In this document: in pieces, positions 45,281 through 54,629 of the stretch
Layout of the letters: the number at the start of each line of letters is the position of its first letter
How positions within the stretch are numbered: position 1 is the stretch's first letter
Assembly (NCBI RefSeq): GCF_005871165.1
Contig: NZ_SWKP01000007.1
Span: 372,001 to 436,000, forward strand
Source of the DNA: Maricaulis alexandrii
Lineage (GTDB): Bacteria > Pseudomonadota > Alphaproteobacteria > Caulobacterales > Maricaulaceae
Direction of reading: 5' to 3'
Length of the DNA: 64,000 nucleotides
The notes under the pieces: model-generated
The model's input: only the letters and a program-made list of their open reading frames with translations
What the model was told of the DNA's origin: nothing
The model's database searches: none
Made by a program: the position numbers and the translations under genes

Positions 45281-47311
45281 TTACAGACCGCCCGGTCCGC
45301 AATCCTCTTCCAGGAAGCGGGCAATCGCCGACAGGCTCTCGCGATGATGGCGCGGATACCAGGGCAGCGAGTGCGGCATGTCTTCGATCACGAGGAGTTC
45401 CGCATCCACCCGGTTGCGGATGGCATTGTAGAAATCCGTCGAGTGGAAGAGCGGCACGCGGACATCCCGGTCACCATGATAGATGAGGATCGGAATATTG
45501 GCGTGCTCGGTGTTCTCGCTCGGATCCATACCGGTCACGGTCCGGCCCTGAACGACACGCTGCAGACGGTTGGTGCTCCAATTGCCGCCGATACGGCCCA
45601 GATTGGACACGCCGGCACCGGCAATGGCGCACTGGAAGGGACCGTTTTCACGGACCGTCGCCGCCATTGCGGCGAAACCGCCATAGGAATAACCGAAGAT
45701 CGCGATCCGGTCCGGATCGGCATAACCGTTCTCGACCAGCCAGGCGGCTCCGTCATCCTTGTCGTCCTGCATGGCCAGACCCCACTGACCGTCACCGGCC
45801 AGCCAGAGCTCACGGCCCCAGTTCGTGGAACCGCGATATTGCGGCTGCAGAACCACATAGCCGCGCGAGGTCAGGAAGGGCACCCAGCCGGATGCATCCC
45901 ACTGCGTGCTGTCACGCGACCAGGGACCACCGTGCGGCAGCACGATCGCCGGACGCGGGCCATCACTGGGTTCCCAGCCGGCCGGCGTGGACAGGATGCC
46001 CGGAATGCGCAGACCGTCACGGGCCTCGTAATAGATCAGCTCGCTGGTCGGCAGATCTTCCTGGTCAAGCCACGGACGGGCATTGCCCAGCAGGGTCAGA
46101 CGGCTGTCGCGAAGAATGTAGTAGGACGGCGGCATGTCACTGCCGGAGACCTGGAACAACACCGTGCCGAAGCCTTCGGTCCAGTCCATGATCTGGGCCC
46201 CGTGCTCCGGGAATTGCTGGTCCAGTACGGCCTGGACCTGCTGCATGGTCGGGTCGACCCAATAGATTTCATTGCCGCGGGCACCGGCATAGCGGAAGCC
46301 CAGAACGTCGTTGAAATTGCTTTCATGCTGACCGCGGATCAGGCCGGTCACGTCGAATTGCGGGTGAGCGAGGATCGCCCCGTCCGAATACTGACGCGTG
46401 GCCGGGTCATAGGCATAGACCTGGACATGGTCGTTGAACTGGTCGGTCAGCACGAAGTACTGGCCCGTCGCCTCATCGCGGCCGACGACAGACACGGTGT
46501 AGCGGTCGGACACGTTGTAGGTCAGCGGATCGTGGACATCGAACTCACCTGTATCCTCATTGAGGATGTAGGTCAGGGCGCGATAATCCAGCTCACCGGA
46601 CACCGGCTCCAGCTCGCTGCGGACCAGGACATCGCCATTGCGGCGATCGAACAGGCTCACATCGGTGCGGCCACCGGCACGCAGCAGAAGCTCGGCCTGA
46701 TCGGTCGCCAGATTGTAGCGATAATAGGCAGAGCTGAGGGACGACTCATTGAGACGCTGGATGATGATGTTGTCGGGATCCAGCGGCAGATCGGACACGA
46801 TATTGGTCGTACCGGAGATTTCGAAGCAGCGCTGGGTGGCCTGAGACACGCCCAGGGCGCGGCCGCTGCCTTCAAAGGCTTCGTCGAAATCGCTGTGCTC
46901 GGCGTCGGTCAGATAGACCTTCGTCACGAAGGTCGCGGTCGCACCGGTGACACGGCCTTCACCGCAACCGCCCAGCTGGCCGGTCCATTCCTGGCGGCCG
47001 ACGACCAGGATCCGGTCGCGCTTCAGGGCGGCCGCACCAATGATCGACATGCGGTTATTGCTCGGCGTCACCACCGGCGGCTGGTTGGGATTGTCCAGAT
47101 GCCAAGTGGCCAGCGCGGTGCGCTCATTGTCGGACCCGGGCGATGCCACCACGGCCACGACAATGTCGCCTTCCGCGCTCAGCGAGACGCTCTGGATATT
47201 GGGGATTTGTGCGAAAGCATCCGGCGAAATCGGGTCCGCCGTGATCTCTGCACCGGCCGGGGCGAGAAAGCCCGCTGCCACGGCCATCGAAAGCAGTGCC
47301 TGCTTCAACAT
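45281..47311 (-). CDS. Exported S9-family (prolyl oligopeptidase-like) peptidase
   Basis: A 676-residue protein with a signal peptide (SMAVAAGFLAPAGAE). The first ~400 residues are a beta-propeller-like region; the C-terminal alpha/beta-hydrolase domain has the serine motif GYSYGG (about residue 539), a catalytic aspartate in YHGDRDVRVP and histidine in DMPHSL or PRHHRES. Family: serine exopeptidases or oligopeptidases acting in the periplasm. It lies after a TonB-dependent receptor gene that ends with its own terminator. Confidence 0.9.
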   Translation of the reverse strand: MLKQALLSMAVAAGFLAPAGAEITADPISPDAFAQIPNIQSVSLSAEGDIVVAVVASPGSDNERTALATWHLDNPNQPPVVTPSNNRMSIIGAAALKRDRILVVGRQEWTGQLGGCGEGRVTGATATFVTKVYLTDAEHSDFDEAFEGSGRALGVSQATQRCFEISGTTNIVSDLPLDPDNIIIQRLNESSLSSAYYRYNLATDQAELLLRAGGRTDVSLFDRRNGDVLVRSELEPVSGELDYRALTYILNEDTGEFDVHDPLTYNVSDRYTVSVVGRDEATGQYFVLTDQFNDHVQVYAYDPATRQYSDGAILAHPQFDVTGLIRGQHESNFNDVLGFRYAGARGNEIYWVDPTMQQVQAVLDQQFPEHGAQIMDWTEGFGTVLFQVSGSDMPPSYYILRDSRLTLLGNARPWLDQEDLPTSELIYYEARDGLRIPGILSTPAGWEPSDGPRPAIVLPHGGPWSRDSTQWDASGWVPFLTSRGYVVLQPQYRGSTNWGRELWLAGDGQWGLAMQDDKDDGAAWLVENGYADPDRIAIFGYSYGGFAAMAATVRENGPFQCAIAGAGVSNLGRIGGNWSTNRLQRVVQGRTVTGMDPSENTEHANIPILIYHGDRDVRVPLFHSTDFYNAIRNRVDAELLVIEDMPHSLPWYPRHHRESLSAIARFLEEDCGPGGL

Positions 47312-47413
47312 GGGTGTCTCCTCCTACGTGCCGACCAGGCGGCACCCCTCCTTGGAAGATTGTAACGCGAATACGCCGCCTGCTCGAGTATCTAGGTCAG
47401 ATTCGGGAGGCGG

Positions 47414-47446
47414 GAAGAAAAAGGGGCGATGGTTTCCCACCGCCCC
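47414..47446 (-). terminator. Terminator after the large TonB-dependent receptor gene
   Basis: On the minus strand GGGGCGGTGG and CCATCGCCCC pair completely, with one G-U pair, and are followed by TTTTTCTT. It lies 26 bases past the receptor stop, so the receptor and the peptidase are probably separate transcripts. Confidence 0.85.
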
Positions 47447-47471
47447 GTTTCCTGGGTTCTAAACCAAAGGA

Positions 47472-50402
47472 TTAGAACGTTTTCGTGACACGGACGAAGC
47501 CGGTGCGGCCGCGCAGGTCATACTGCGTGGCGCTGAGGGCAACGTTACCGCGGCGCGTGGCGCCCACACCCGTGGACAGCGTCGGCGGCTCTTCACCGAA
47601 GACATTCGACACACCGGCCAGAATTTGCAGGGTGTCACCCGTCCAGCGGACGGAGGCATCGTGGTAGAAGAGGCCTTCGATATCGCTGTCATAGTAGGCG
47701 TCAGCATAGCCAAAGTAGGACTGCGAGCTCAGGTCCGTGGAGTACAGGGACTGATTGCTCGTACCTTCGACGTAGTTGACGAACCAGTTATACGTCCAGT
47801 CGCCACGCGTGAACGCGATACGACCGTTCGCAACAAACTCCGGGTCACCGATGGTGCCGTTGAAGTCGTTCGTGGCGAAGTTGGTCGGCAGGGACGGATC
47901 AAACAGGTTGACTTCGTCAGTATTGGTCCAAGTTGCCTGGCCATCGAGGGTCAGGTCACCAAAGTCGAACTCGTGCTGGTAACGCACGGTCAGGTCGACA
48001 CCATCGGTGATCTGGCTGTTGATGTTCAGGTAAGAGTCCCGAACTTCCGTGATAGCGAACGCGCTGACCGGGTTGGTGTTACCATTACGGTCGAACAGGT
48101 TACAGAAGTTGTTCGGGTACGTGTCGCCAGCATAGCAGCTGAACACGATGGAAGCGGCACCAAGCTGAGAAATTTGGTCGAAGACTTCGATTTCGAAGAA
48201 GTCGACAGCCACGCTCAGAGCAGCAAATTCCGGCGTCCACACCACACCAAAAGTGCGGGCGTCAGACGTTTCCGGCTCCAGCACGCCAGCACCACCACCG
48301 CTCAACACGGTCGCGGAGGACGCACCACCAGTGAAGTCGCCCGGGATGCCTTCAGCCGCACAGTTGGTGCGGATGTTGGCATTGGTCGAGTTCTGCCAGT
48401 CGATACACGGGTCGATCGCCAGTTGGTCGGCGAACGCCGACTGGTTGCCCAGGAAGAGTTCGTACAGGCCCGGAGCACGGTAGGACGTACCTTGCGTCGC
48501 ACGAATGCGGACGGTCGGCGTGACCTGCCAGTTCAGGCCGGCTTTCCAGACTTCGTTCGAGCCAGCGGACTCGTAGTCGAACGTACGACCGGACAGAGAC
48601 AGCGTGACGGATTCGGCCAGCGGAGCCCCTGCCAGAAGCGGGATTTCCAGTTCGCCATAGAATTCGTGCACGGAGTCTTCGCCAGCGGTGACCTGGGCGC
48701 TCGTGGAACCCCAAAGCTCACCATCGCGGGACAGTTGGTCCGGCGTGTCGTTGATCGAGAACTCACGATATTCGTAACCGAAAGCGGCACCGATCGGGCC
48801 GGCCGGAAGATCGAAAAGTTCACCCGTCGTGACAGCGTTCACAACCGTCTGTTCGTAGACCGTCGTTCCGAGGATATCCGCGGAGATCGAGTCGTAAATG
48901 GACTGGTCGTAATTGCCGCTCAGGAAGGTCGGGTCGTACGGATCATAGATCGGCGCATCGTCATCGAAGCGGGAGTCACCGGAGCGGGACGCCACGATCG
49001 CGTTGCCACCATACTCGGCGTCGGAACGCGAGTACTGGACAGATGCGGACCAGGACCAGTCAGACATCGGGCCAAACCACGGGCTGAAGCCGCCGTCCAG
49101 CTGGGTGTTGATCGCGGTGTAGTCCACGTGGGCGAAGGAGTTCGACGGCCACAGGACGACCGGCTGAACCAGGCCCAGCGGGTGGTCATAGGTCGGGTCA
49201 TTGGCGTAACCATAGATCGCGCCAAACGGAGCCGCCTGAGCACCACCGACGAGCGGGAAGAACTGACGCCAGCCGTCGGACGTGGTCTCGCGGCGGGTGA
49301 ACAGGAATTCCGAACCCCAGTCGACGCCGCCCAGGATATCCAGGGCGAAGTTGGACGTGGCGTAGAAGCTCATGCGCTCCTGACGGTTGATGGCATCCGT
49401 GGTCAGAACGCGCGGGTCAGCCAGCACGTCTTCGTAGAAAGCCGTCGCACCCGGTGCGTCGTCATAGCGGCCATTGGCGCGCGGACGATAGCCCGGGAAG
49501 TAGGACACGCCCGTACCCGTCGGGTCCGGAATGTAACGACCCGTACCATACAGGTTGTCGATCAGCGTGTTGGCGTAGATGTGGTTACAGCCAGAGAATT
49601 CCGTACCGGCCGTGATCGAGCGGTCTTCGCGGTCGAGGCGATTGCCGTTCGGCGCATCATAGACCAGGTCCTGCTGACAGCTCAGATAGTCACGATCGCC
49701 CAGCGAAAGGTCTTCGCGGAGCTGGTACTGAGCGGCCAACACGATGTTGCCACGGTCGAAGTTCAGGCCATAGGCACCGGAGATGTCGTAGGTTTCACCA
49801 CCGCTCTCGAACGGCTGGTTGATCGCCACGGTCAGTTCCGGACGCTCGACTTCCGTGCGGGTGATCACGTTGATCACGCCGGCGACGGCGTCAGAACCGT
49901 AGATCGAGGACGCGCCGTCCTTCAGGATCTCGAAGCGCTGGACGACGGAGGACGGGATGACGTTCAGGTCGAACGCACCGACCTGACCGCGCACACCGGC
50001 CGGACCCGGACGGTGGCCGTTGAGCAGGACCAGCGAGCGCTGGGCGCCCAGGCCGCGCAGGGAGATCGAGTTCACACCCGTACCACCTTCAACGACGAAA
50101 CCACCGAACTGGTTGTTCAGCTGGAAAGAACCCGAAGCGACACTGGCGGTCTGCAGCATTTCAGCCGCGTCAACCAGGCCTTCCAGGGTCGCGACCTCAG
50201 CGGTCACCACCTGGATCGGCGCAACGGACGTGAATTCGCTGCGACGCAGCAGGGAGCCCGTAACGACGATAACTTCTTCGTCGCTGGACTCATCCTCTTC
50301 CTCGTCTTGCGCATAGGCCGGCGAGATCGCCAGGCCGGCCGCGGCAAAACCAGCAAGGATAGTCGAGCGCAGCAGGCGCTCGCGTTCCCAGAAATTGCTC
50401 AC
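47472..50402 (-). CDS. TonB-dependent outer-membrane receptor
   Basis: The protein has 976 residues. I chose GTG at 50402 because AAGGGG lies 7 bases upstream. It carries a signal peptide (TILAGFAAAGLAISPAYAQ), a TonB-box-like EEVIVVTGSLLRR, a plug domain (LRGLGAQRSLVLLNGHRPG and IYGSDAVAGVINVIT) and a long 22-strand-barrel region ending VRVTKTF, the aromatic outer-membrane end. The long acidic stretch before the TonB box is common in Caulobacterales receptors. The substrate is unknown; the adjacent S9 peptidase suggests peptides, which is only inference. Confidence 0.92.
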   Translation of the reverse strand: MSNFWERERLLRSTILAGFAAAGLAISPAYAQDEEEDESSDEEVIVVTGSLLRRSEFTSVAPIQVVTAEVATLEGLVDAAEMLQTASVASGSFQLNNQFGGFVVEGGTGVNSISLRGLGAQRSLVLLNGHRPGPAGVRGQVGAFDLNVIPSSVVQRFEILKDGASSIYGSDAVAGVINVITRTEVERPELTVAINQPFESGGETYDISGAYGLNFDRGNIVLAAQYQLREDLSLGDRDYLSCQQDLVYDAPNGNRLDREDRSITAGTEFSGCNHIYANTLIDNLYGTGRYIPDPTGTGVSYFPGYRPRANGRYDDAPGATAFYEDVLADPRVLTTDAINRQERMSFYATSNFALDILGGVDWGSEFLFTRRETTSDGWRQFFPLVGGAQAAPFGAIYGYANDPTYDHPLGLVQPVVLWPSNSFAHVDYTAINTQLDGGFSPWFGPMSDWSWSASVQYSRSDAEYGGNAIVASRSGDSRFDDDAPIYDPYDPTFLSGNYDQSIYDSISADILGTTVYEQTVVNAVTTGELFDLPAGPIGAAFGYEYREFSINDTPDQLSRDGELWGSTSAQVTAGEDSVHEFYGELEIPLLAGAPLAESVTLSLSGRTFDYESAGSNEVWKAGLNWQVTPTVRIRATQGTSYRAPGLYELFLGNQSAFADQLAIDPCIDWQNSTNANIRTNCAAEGIPGDFTGGASSATVLSGGGAGVLEPETSDARTFGVVWTPEFAALSVAVDFFEIEVFDQISQLGAASIVFSCYAGDTYPNNFCNLFDRNGNTNPVSAFAITEVRDSYLNINSQITDGVDLTVRYQHEFDFGDLTLDGQATWTNTDEVNLFDPSLPTNFATNDFNGTIGDPEFVANGRIAFTRGDWTYNWFVNYVEGTSNQSLYSTDLSSQSYFGYADAYYDSDIEGLFYHDASVRWTGDTLQILAGVSNVFGEEPPTLSTGVGATRRGNVALSATQYDLRGRTGFVRVTKTF

Positions 50403-50731
50403 GATTGTACCCCTTAGTGAGTGTTCAGATGCCCGCCTGATCCGTTCTGCCGAATCTAATACCGGACACGCCCGGTTTCCCGGAGCTGTGGCGAATATGT
50501 CGAAACTCCGCGCCCCATGGAAGGAGACGACGCTGAGCTTCTGTGATTCCGCCGGGCCATGTTGCAAAAAGGTCATAGTGCCTTCATGCAACGGACATGC
50601 TGAACCGCGAGAGCGGCAAAAGCACACGCACAACACGAATGGCACAGCTGCAATTCACCCCGAAACTGACAGACTCTCGACTTGAACTCCGCGTCAGCGG
50701 GCGCTAAGAACCGCGCTCCCAAGTGACGGAT
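50403..50731. promoter_or_regulatory. Upstream region of the TonB receptor and tRNA-Val gene (329 bp)
   Basis: No gene is visible here. The left part must hold the receptor promoter. It contains an imperfect inverted repeat at 50561-50592, which on the minus strand has GTTGCA pairing with TGCAAC and AAGG with CCTT around an 8-base loop, and might be an operator or hairpin. The right part carries the tRNA promoter candidate. Confidence 0.45.
50682..50710 (+). promoter_or_regulatory. Candidate sigma70-type promoter of tRNA-Val
   Basis: TTGAAC and TAAGAA are separated by exactly 17 bases. The predicted start is about 15 bases upstream of the mature tRNA 5' end, which fits a tRNA promoter. Confidence 0.5.
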
Positions 50732-50806
50732 GGGCGATTAGCTCAGCGGGAGAGCACTTCGTTGACATCGAAGGGGTCACTGGTTCAATCCCAGTATCGC
50801 CCACCA
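50732..50806 (+). tRNA. tRNA-Val (anticodon GAC)
   Basis: The sequence folds into a cloverleaf: acceptor GGGCGAT pairs with ATCGCCC; the D-arm has TAGCTCAGCGGGAGAGCA; the anticodon stem CTTCG/CGAAG frames TTGACAT with anticodon GAC; the T-arm is ACTGGTTCAATCCCAGT. The 3' CCA is encoded. It lies alone, between the TonB receptor and mrp. The tRNA reads GUC and, by wobble, GUU valine codons. Confidence 0.97.
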
Positions 50807-50924
50807 TCCACTTCTTCCTGAGATCGCAGACAGTCCGCCGCGCGGCGCAGGGCTTTTCGTGCTGCCCGACAGGTCATAAGTCTGCAGGTGGAATACTCAA
50901 ACGCGATGCGGAGACAACACCCCT

Positions 50925-52013
50925 ATGGAAGATGCCCTGCGCAAGGCTCTGAGCGGCGTGATCGAACGCCAGTCCGGCCGCAATCTGTTGGATGCGGGTC
51001 GCGTTGAATCCGCCGGTCTGATGAAGGATACCGCCACGATCGTGCTGGCGCCGCCGGTCGCCGGGGATCCCGATCTGGACCGTCTGAAGCCCGAGATCGA
51101 GGCTGCGGTCGGCAAGATCGAAGGCATCTCCCGGGTCCGCGTCGTCATGACCGCGCACCGCGAATCCAGCGCACCGGCCCGCAAGCCCGCCCCCCAGCAA
51201 CAGCCAAAAGCCACACCGCCCGCCAAGCCGGCCAAGCGCATCATTGCCGTGGCTTCGGGCAAGGGCGGCGTCGGCAAGTCGACCGTCTCCGCCAATCTGG
51301 CCGTCGCCCTGGCCCGGCAGGGTCTCAAGGTGGGCCTGCTGGATGCCGACATTTACGGCCCGTCCGCACCGCGCCTGTTCGGCCTGACCGATGTGCCCGG
51401 TCTGCGCAAATCCGAGGCCGGTGTCGAGCCGGTCGAGGCGCATGGTGTGAAGATCATCTCCATGGGCTTTGTCGTGAAGCCGGGCGCCGCCGTGGTCTGG
51501 CGCGGCCCGATGGTCCAGGGCGCGATCCGGCAATTCATGACGGACACGAATTGGGGCGCGGCCGATGTGCTGATCCTCGACATGCCGCCCGGTACCGGCG
51601 ATGCGCAGCTGGCCATTGCCCAGGACCTTCCGGTCGACGGGGCGGTCATCGTCTCCACGCCGCAGGACCTGGCACTGGATGATGCCCGCAAGGCGATGAG
51701 CCTGTTTGAACAGACCCATGTCCCGGTGCTGGGCATGGTCGAAAACATGAGTGTCTTCCTGTGCCCGCATTGCGGCGAGGCCAGCCATATCTTCGGCGAA
51801 GGCGGCGTGAAGGCCGAGGCCGATGCGCTGGGCCTGGCCTATCTGGGCGATATTCCGCTGCATCCGGACCTGCGGGTGCGGTCGGACGCGGGTGAGCCCA
51901 TCGCGCTGGAAGACGGCCCGATCGGCAAGGCCTTTGGCCGGGTCGCCCAGGCGGCCCTGGAAGCCGCTGAAACCGCCAGCAAGCCGGCCCCGGACATCCG
52001 TTTCGTCGACTAG
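50925..52013 (+). CDS. mrp: Mrp/ApbC-type P-loop iron-sulfur cluster carrier ATPase
   Basis: The protein has 362 residues. An N-terminal MIP18-like segment (about 1-80) is joined by a Pro/Ala/Lys-rich linker (ARKPAPQQQPKATPPAKPAK) to the ATPase. It has Walker A GKGGVGKST (about 110), DADIYGPSAPRLFG and the CPHC pair (LCPHCGE) that binds a bridging cluster. It delivers Fe-S clusters in the cytoplasm. It lies 118 bases past the tRNA and ends 4 bases into the convergent btuD. Confidence 0.94.
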   Translation: MEDALRKALSGVIERQSGRNLLDAGRVESAGLMKDTATIVLAPPVAGDPDLDRLKPEIEAAVGKIEGISRVRVVMTAHRESSAPARKPAPQQQPKATPPAKPAKRIIAVASGKGGVGKSTVSANLAVALARQGLKVGLLDADIYGPSAPRLFGLTDVPGLRKSEAGVEPVEAHGVKIISMGFVVKPGAAVVWRGPMVQGAIRQFMTDTNWGAADVLILDMPPGTGDAQLAIAQDLPVDGAVIVSTPQDLALDDARKAMSLFEQTHVPVLGMVENMSVFLCPHCGEASHIFGEGGVKAEADALGLAYLGDIPLHPDLRVRSDAGEPIALEDGPIGKAFGRVAQAALEAAETASKPAPDIRFVD

Positions 52014-52774
52014 CCGTCCGCAGCACTGAGCGGGGTCGGCCGGATACCGCCCGGTGCCCGGATACCGAACACATCGCGCACCACGTCCTCCGACAAGGCC
52101 GTGCCGGGCGGACCGTCCGCGCGGACCTGTCCCGATTGCATCACGATGACCCGGTCGGCAAAGCGCGCCGCCAGGTCCAGCGCGTGCACGGCCACCAGGA
52201 CATGACGTCCGGCCTGTGCCGCGCCGGACAGGATGCCCATCACACCGAGCTGGTGCCTGATATCGAGGGCTGCTGTCGGCTCGTCCAGGATCAGAACCTC
52301 GCCCTGCCCGGCCAAGGCCCGGGCGATCAGGACGCGGGCCTGTTCGCCGGAAGACAGGTTATCGAAGCGCCGCTCGGCCAGCGCCAGTGTATCGGTCTGG
52401 CGCATGGCGTCATTGATCGCCGCCCGATCATCATCCGACAATTGCCGCAGCGGCTTGCGCCAGGGTGCCCGCCCCAGCGCGACCACCGCACCGGCGCTCA
52501 TCGGCCAGGCCGAGCGTCCGTCCGGTGGCAGATAGCCGATCCGGCGGGCCCGGTCGCGCGGCGACAGATCCGACAGGGCCTGACCGTTGAGGGAGACGGA
52601 GCCGGTATCGGGTTGCAGCAGGCCGGCGGCCAGTCGCAGACAGGTCGACTTGCCCGCCCCGTTGGGCCCGACAATCGCCGTCAGCCCGGGGTCGGAGAAG
52701 GACAGGTCCAAGCCATCGAGCAGGCGGCGCTCGCCATAGCCGAAGGAGAGGCCGGAGAGGATCAGACCGGTCAT
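52010..52774 (-). CDS. btuD: Vitamin B12 ABC importer ATP-binding protein
   Basis: The protein has 254 residues from the ATG at 52774, with AAAGGA 7 bases upstream; an apparent longer frame upstream is a shadow of btuC. It contains Walker A GPNGAGKST, signature LSSGEQAR and Walker B LILDEPTAALD. The start overlaps the btuC stop (ATGA), and the operon is under a cobalamin riboswitch, which is why I call it BtuD and not a heme or siderophore ATPase. Confidence 0.88.
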   Translation of the reverse strand: MTGLILSGLSFGYGERRLLDGLDLSFSDPGLTAIVGPNGAGKSTCLRLAAGLLQPDTGSVSLNGQALSDLSPRDRARRIGYLPPDGRSAWPMSAGAVVALGRAPWRKPLRQLSDDDRAAINDAMRQTDTLALAERRFDNLSSGEQARVLIARALAGQGEVLILDEPTAALDIRHQLGVMGILSGAAQAGRHVLVAVHALDLAARFADRVIVMQSGQVRADGPPGTALSEDVVRDVFGIRAPGGIRPTPLSAADG

Positions 52775-53760
52775 GGTGAAATCCTTTGTGACGCGCGGAC
52801 CAGCCAGAGGAAGAAGGGCGCCCCGATCAGGGCGGTCAGCACGCCGAGATAAAGCGGCACGCCGGGTCCTGACATGAGCCGCACCGCCATGTCGGCAAGA
52901 ACAACCAGCAAGGCGCCACCAAGCATGGAGGGCAGAACCAGCGCGCCCGGTTGATGTCCGGTCAGGGGGCGCAGTATGTGCGGCACGACGAGACCGACGA
53001 ATCCGATGGCTCCGGCGACAGCGACACCGCCGCCGACGGCCAGCGCCGTCCCCGCCACCACGGCCAGGCGCAGTCGCCGCAGGTCGACCCCCAGGCTCCT
53101 CGCCGCATCTTCTCCCAGGCTGAGCGCGTCCAGGGAGGACACGGTCGACAGAAGAACCAGCAGACCGGCCAGGATAAGCGGGGCCGCAAACAGGACCTCG
53201 TTCCAGCTGGCATCCTTGAGCGAGCCCATCAGCCAGTAGGCAATCTCGGACAGCGCCCAGGGATTGGGGGCGAGATTCATCATCAGGGCGGTCAGCGCGC
53301 CGGCCAGGGCATTCACCGCCACGCCCGACAGGATCAGCGTTGTGGCGGATGCGCCCGATCCCGCGATCAGGAAGAGCAGGATCACGCCGACCGCTGCGCC
53401 GGTCACACCCGCCAGCGGCAAGGCCAGGGCAAACAGGCCGGACACACCGAAATACAAAGCCAGAACCGCACCGAAGCCGGCACTGGCGGACACGCCGATC
53501 ACGCCGGGATCGGCCAAGGGATTGCGCAGGAAGCCCTGCAACACGGCCCCGGCCCCGCCCAACCCGGCGCCGAGTACCAGGCCGAGTACCAGTCGCGGCA
53601 GACGAATTTCCGACAGGATCAGAACGTCCAGCGAGGCGCTTCCGGACACGAGTCCGGCAAAGCTTCCCAGCGTGATTGGCGCCTGGCCGCAAAACAGGGA
53701 GAGCAGGGCCGCGACCAGGAGCAAGGCCCCCAGCGCAAGAGACAGACGGACCGGCATCAT
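52771..53760 (-). CDS. btuC: Vitamin B12 ABC importer permease
   Basis: The protein has 329 residues with many hydrophobic segments and the FecCD/BtuC pattern RLPRLVLGLVLGAGLGGAGAVLQGFLRNPLADPGVIGVSAS (described here by its parts: LGAGLGGAGAVLQG and NPLADPGVIG). The start ATG at 53760 overlaps the btuF stop (ATGATG). It forms the inner-membrane channel for cobalamin. Confidence 0.88.
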   Translation of the reverse strand: MMPVRLSLALGALLLVAALLSLFCGQAPITLGSFAGLVSGSASLDVLILSEIRLPRLVLGLVLGAGLGGAGAVLQGFLRNPLADPGVIGVSASAGFGAVLALYFGVSGLFALALPLAGVTGAAVGVILLFLIAGSGASATTLILSGVAVNALAGALTALMMNLAPNPWALSEIAYWLMGSLKDASWNEVLFAAPLILAGLLVLLSTVSSLDALSLGEDAARSLGVDLRRLRLAVVAGTALAVGGGVAVAGAIGFVGLVVPHILRPLTGHQPGALVLPSMLGGALLVVLADMAVRLMSGPGVPLYLGVLTALIGAPFFLWLVRASQRISP

Positions 53761-54629
53761 CGGGCAACCTCTTCTGCGTCCAGGGCCTGCGCGATGCGTT
53801 CCGCGGCCTCGATCAGGCGCGGTCCGGCGCAAGGCCAGTCCCCGGCCGGAATTTCCACGCGCGGCCTGCCGGCCAGGACATGCCGGTAGGCGGCGTGCTG
53901 GCGCGCATGATTGTCGGTGGAGGCATAACCGTCGGAGAAAAAGCTGGTCAGGATGAGGTCCACGTCGAGGTCCAGGAGAAGCTCGGGATCGGAGCGCGTC
54001 CAGCCGGCATGCCCGGCCTCGGCCATGACATTGATGCCGCCGGCCGCGCGGATGGCGGCATCGATATAGGTGCCCGCCCCGGCCGACCCGCCCGAGACAT
54101 TGAGATAGAGGACGCGCGGACGGGCATCACGCGCCTCGCTGCGGGCCGTCAGACGGTCGAGCCGGATGTCCAGATCGGCGATCAAGATTTCAGCGGCATC
54201 GGACCGGTCCATCACCTGGCCCAAGGCCCGCAGATTTTGGCGCACGCCGTCGAAATCATCGGTCCAGGCCAGCTCATGCACCGGCATGCCGGCGCGCTCG
54301 ACCAGGCGGGCCGTGCGTCCGCCGCCGCCCGGGTCGAACACGGCCAGGCGTGGTTCCAGCATCAAAAGTCGCTCGGCATCGGGCCAGGCTGTGGGCAGGT
54401 CACGCGCCCAATCCGGCGCGGCAGAGACGGGGTGGTCCACCTGCCAGGACAGGGCCCGGATCTGGCCCGGACCGGCCAGGGCGAGAACATAGGCGTCCGC
54501 GCACAGGGCCGTAGAGACAAGACCGCCCTGCGGCGGTCTTGTCTGGGTCCCGGCGAAAGCCGGACTAGCGATTGCGCAGACGCAGGCCGATAAACAGGCC
54601 ACGGCCCGGCGTGTGATAGCCGACCACAT
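53757..54629 (-). CDS. btuF: Periplasmic cobalamin-binding protein
   Basis: The protein has 290 residues from the ATG at 54629, chosen for the strong GAGGAG 7 bases upstream; this start lies 65 bases inside the 3' end of btuB. It has a signal peptide (VACLSACVCAIASPAFAG) and no clear lipobox. Family features include STALCADAYVLALA, RLVERAGMPVHEL and VDLILTSFFSDGYAS. It captures B12 in the periplasm for BtuCD. Confidence 0.85.
   Translation of the reverse strand: MWSAITRRAVACLSACVCAIASPAFAGTQTRPPQGGLVSTALCADAYVLALAGPGQIRALSWQVDHPVSAAPDWARDLPTAWPDAERLLMLEPRLAVFDPGGGGRTARLVERAGMPVHELAWTDDFDGVRQNLRALGQVMDRSDAAEILIADLDIRLDRLTARSEARDARPRVLYLNVSGGSAGAGTYIDAAIRAAGGINVMAEAGHAGWTRSDPELLLDLDVDLILTSFFSDGYASTDNHARQHAAYRHVLAGRPRVEIPAGDWPCAGPRLIEAAERIAQALDAEEVAR

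Noticed and set aside
47625-50417. Long plus-strand open frame (about 930 codons) opposite the TonB receptor
   Set aside because: It is the mirror of a real receptor gene: the minus strand has signal peptide, plug and barrel motifs, while this frame has no recognisable domain. High GC third positions keep antisense frames open.
50833-50848. Short GC palindrome after the tRNA as terminator
   Set aside because: The CGCCGCGCGGCG palindrome leaves almost no loop and is followed by only a short T-run some bases away; support is too weak.
52775-53767. N-terminal extension of btuD through btuC
   Set aside because: The extension is out-of-frame btuC sequence; a good ribosome site and ATG at 52774 give a normal-length ATPase.
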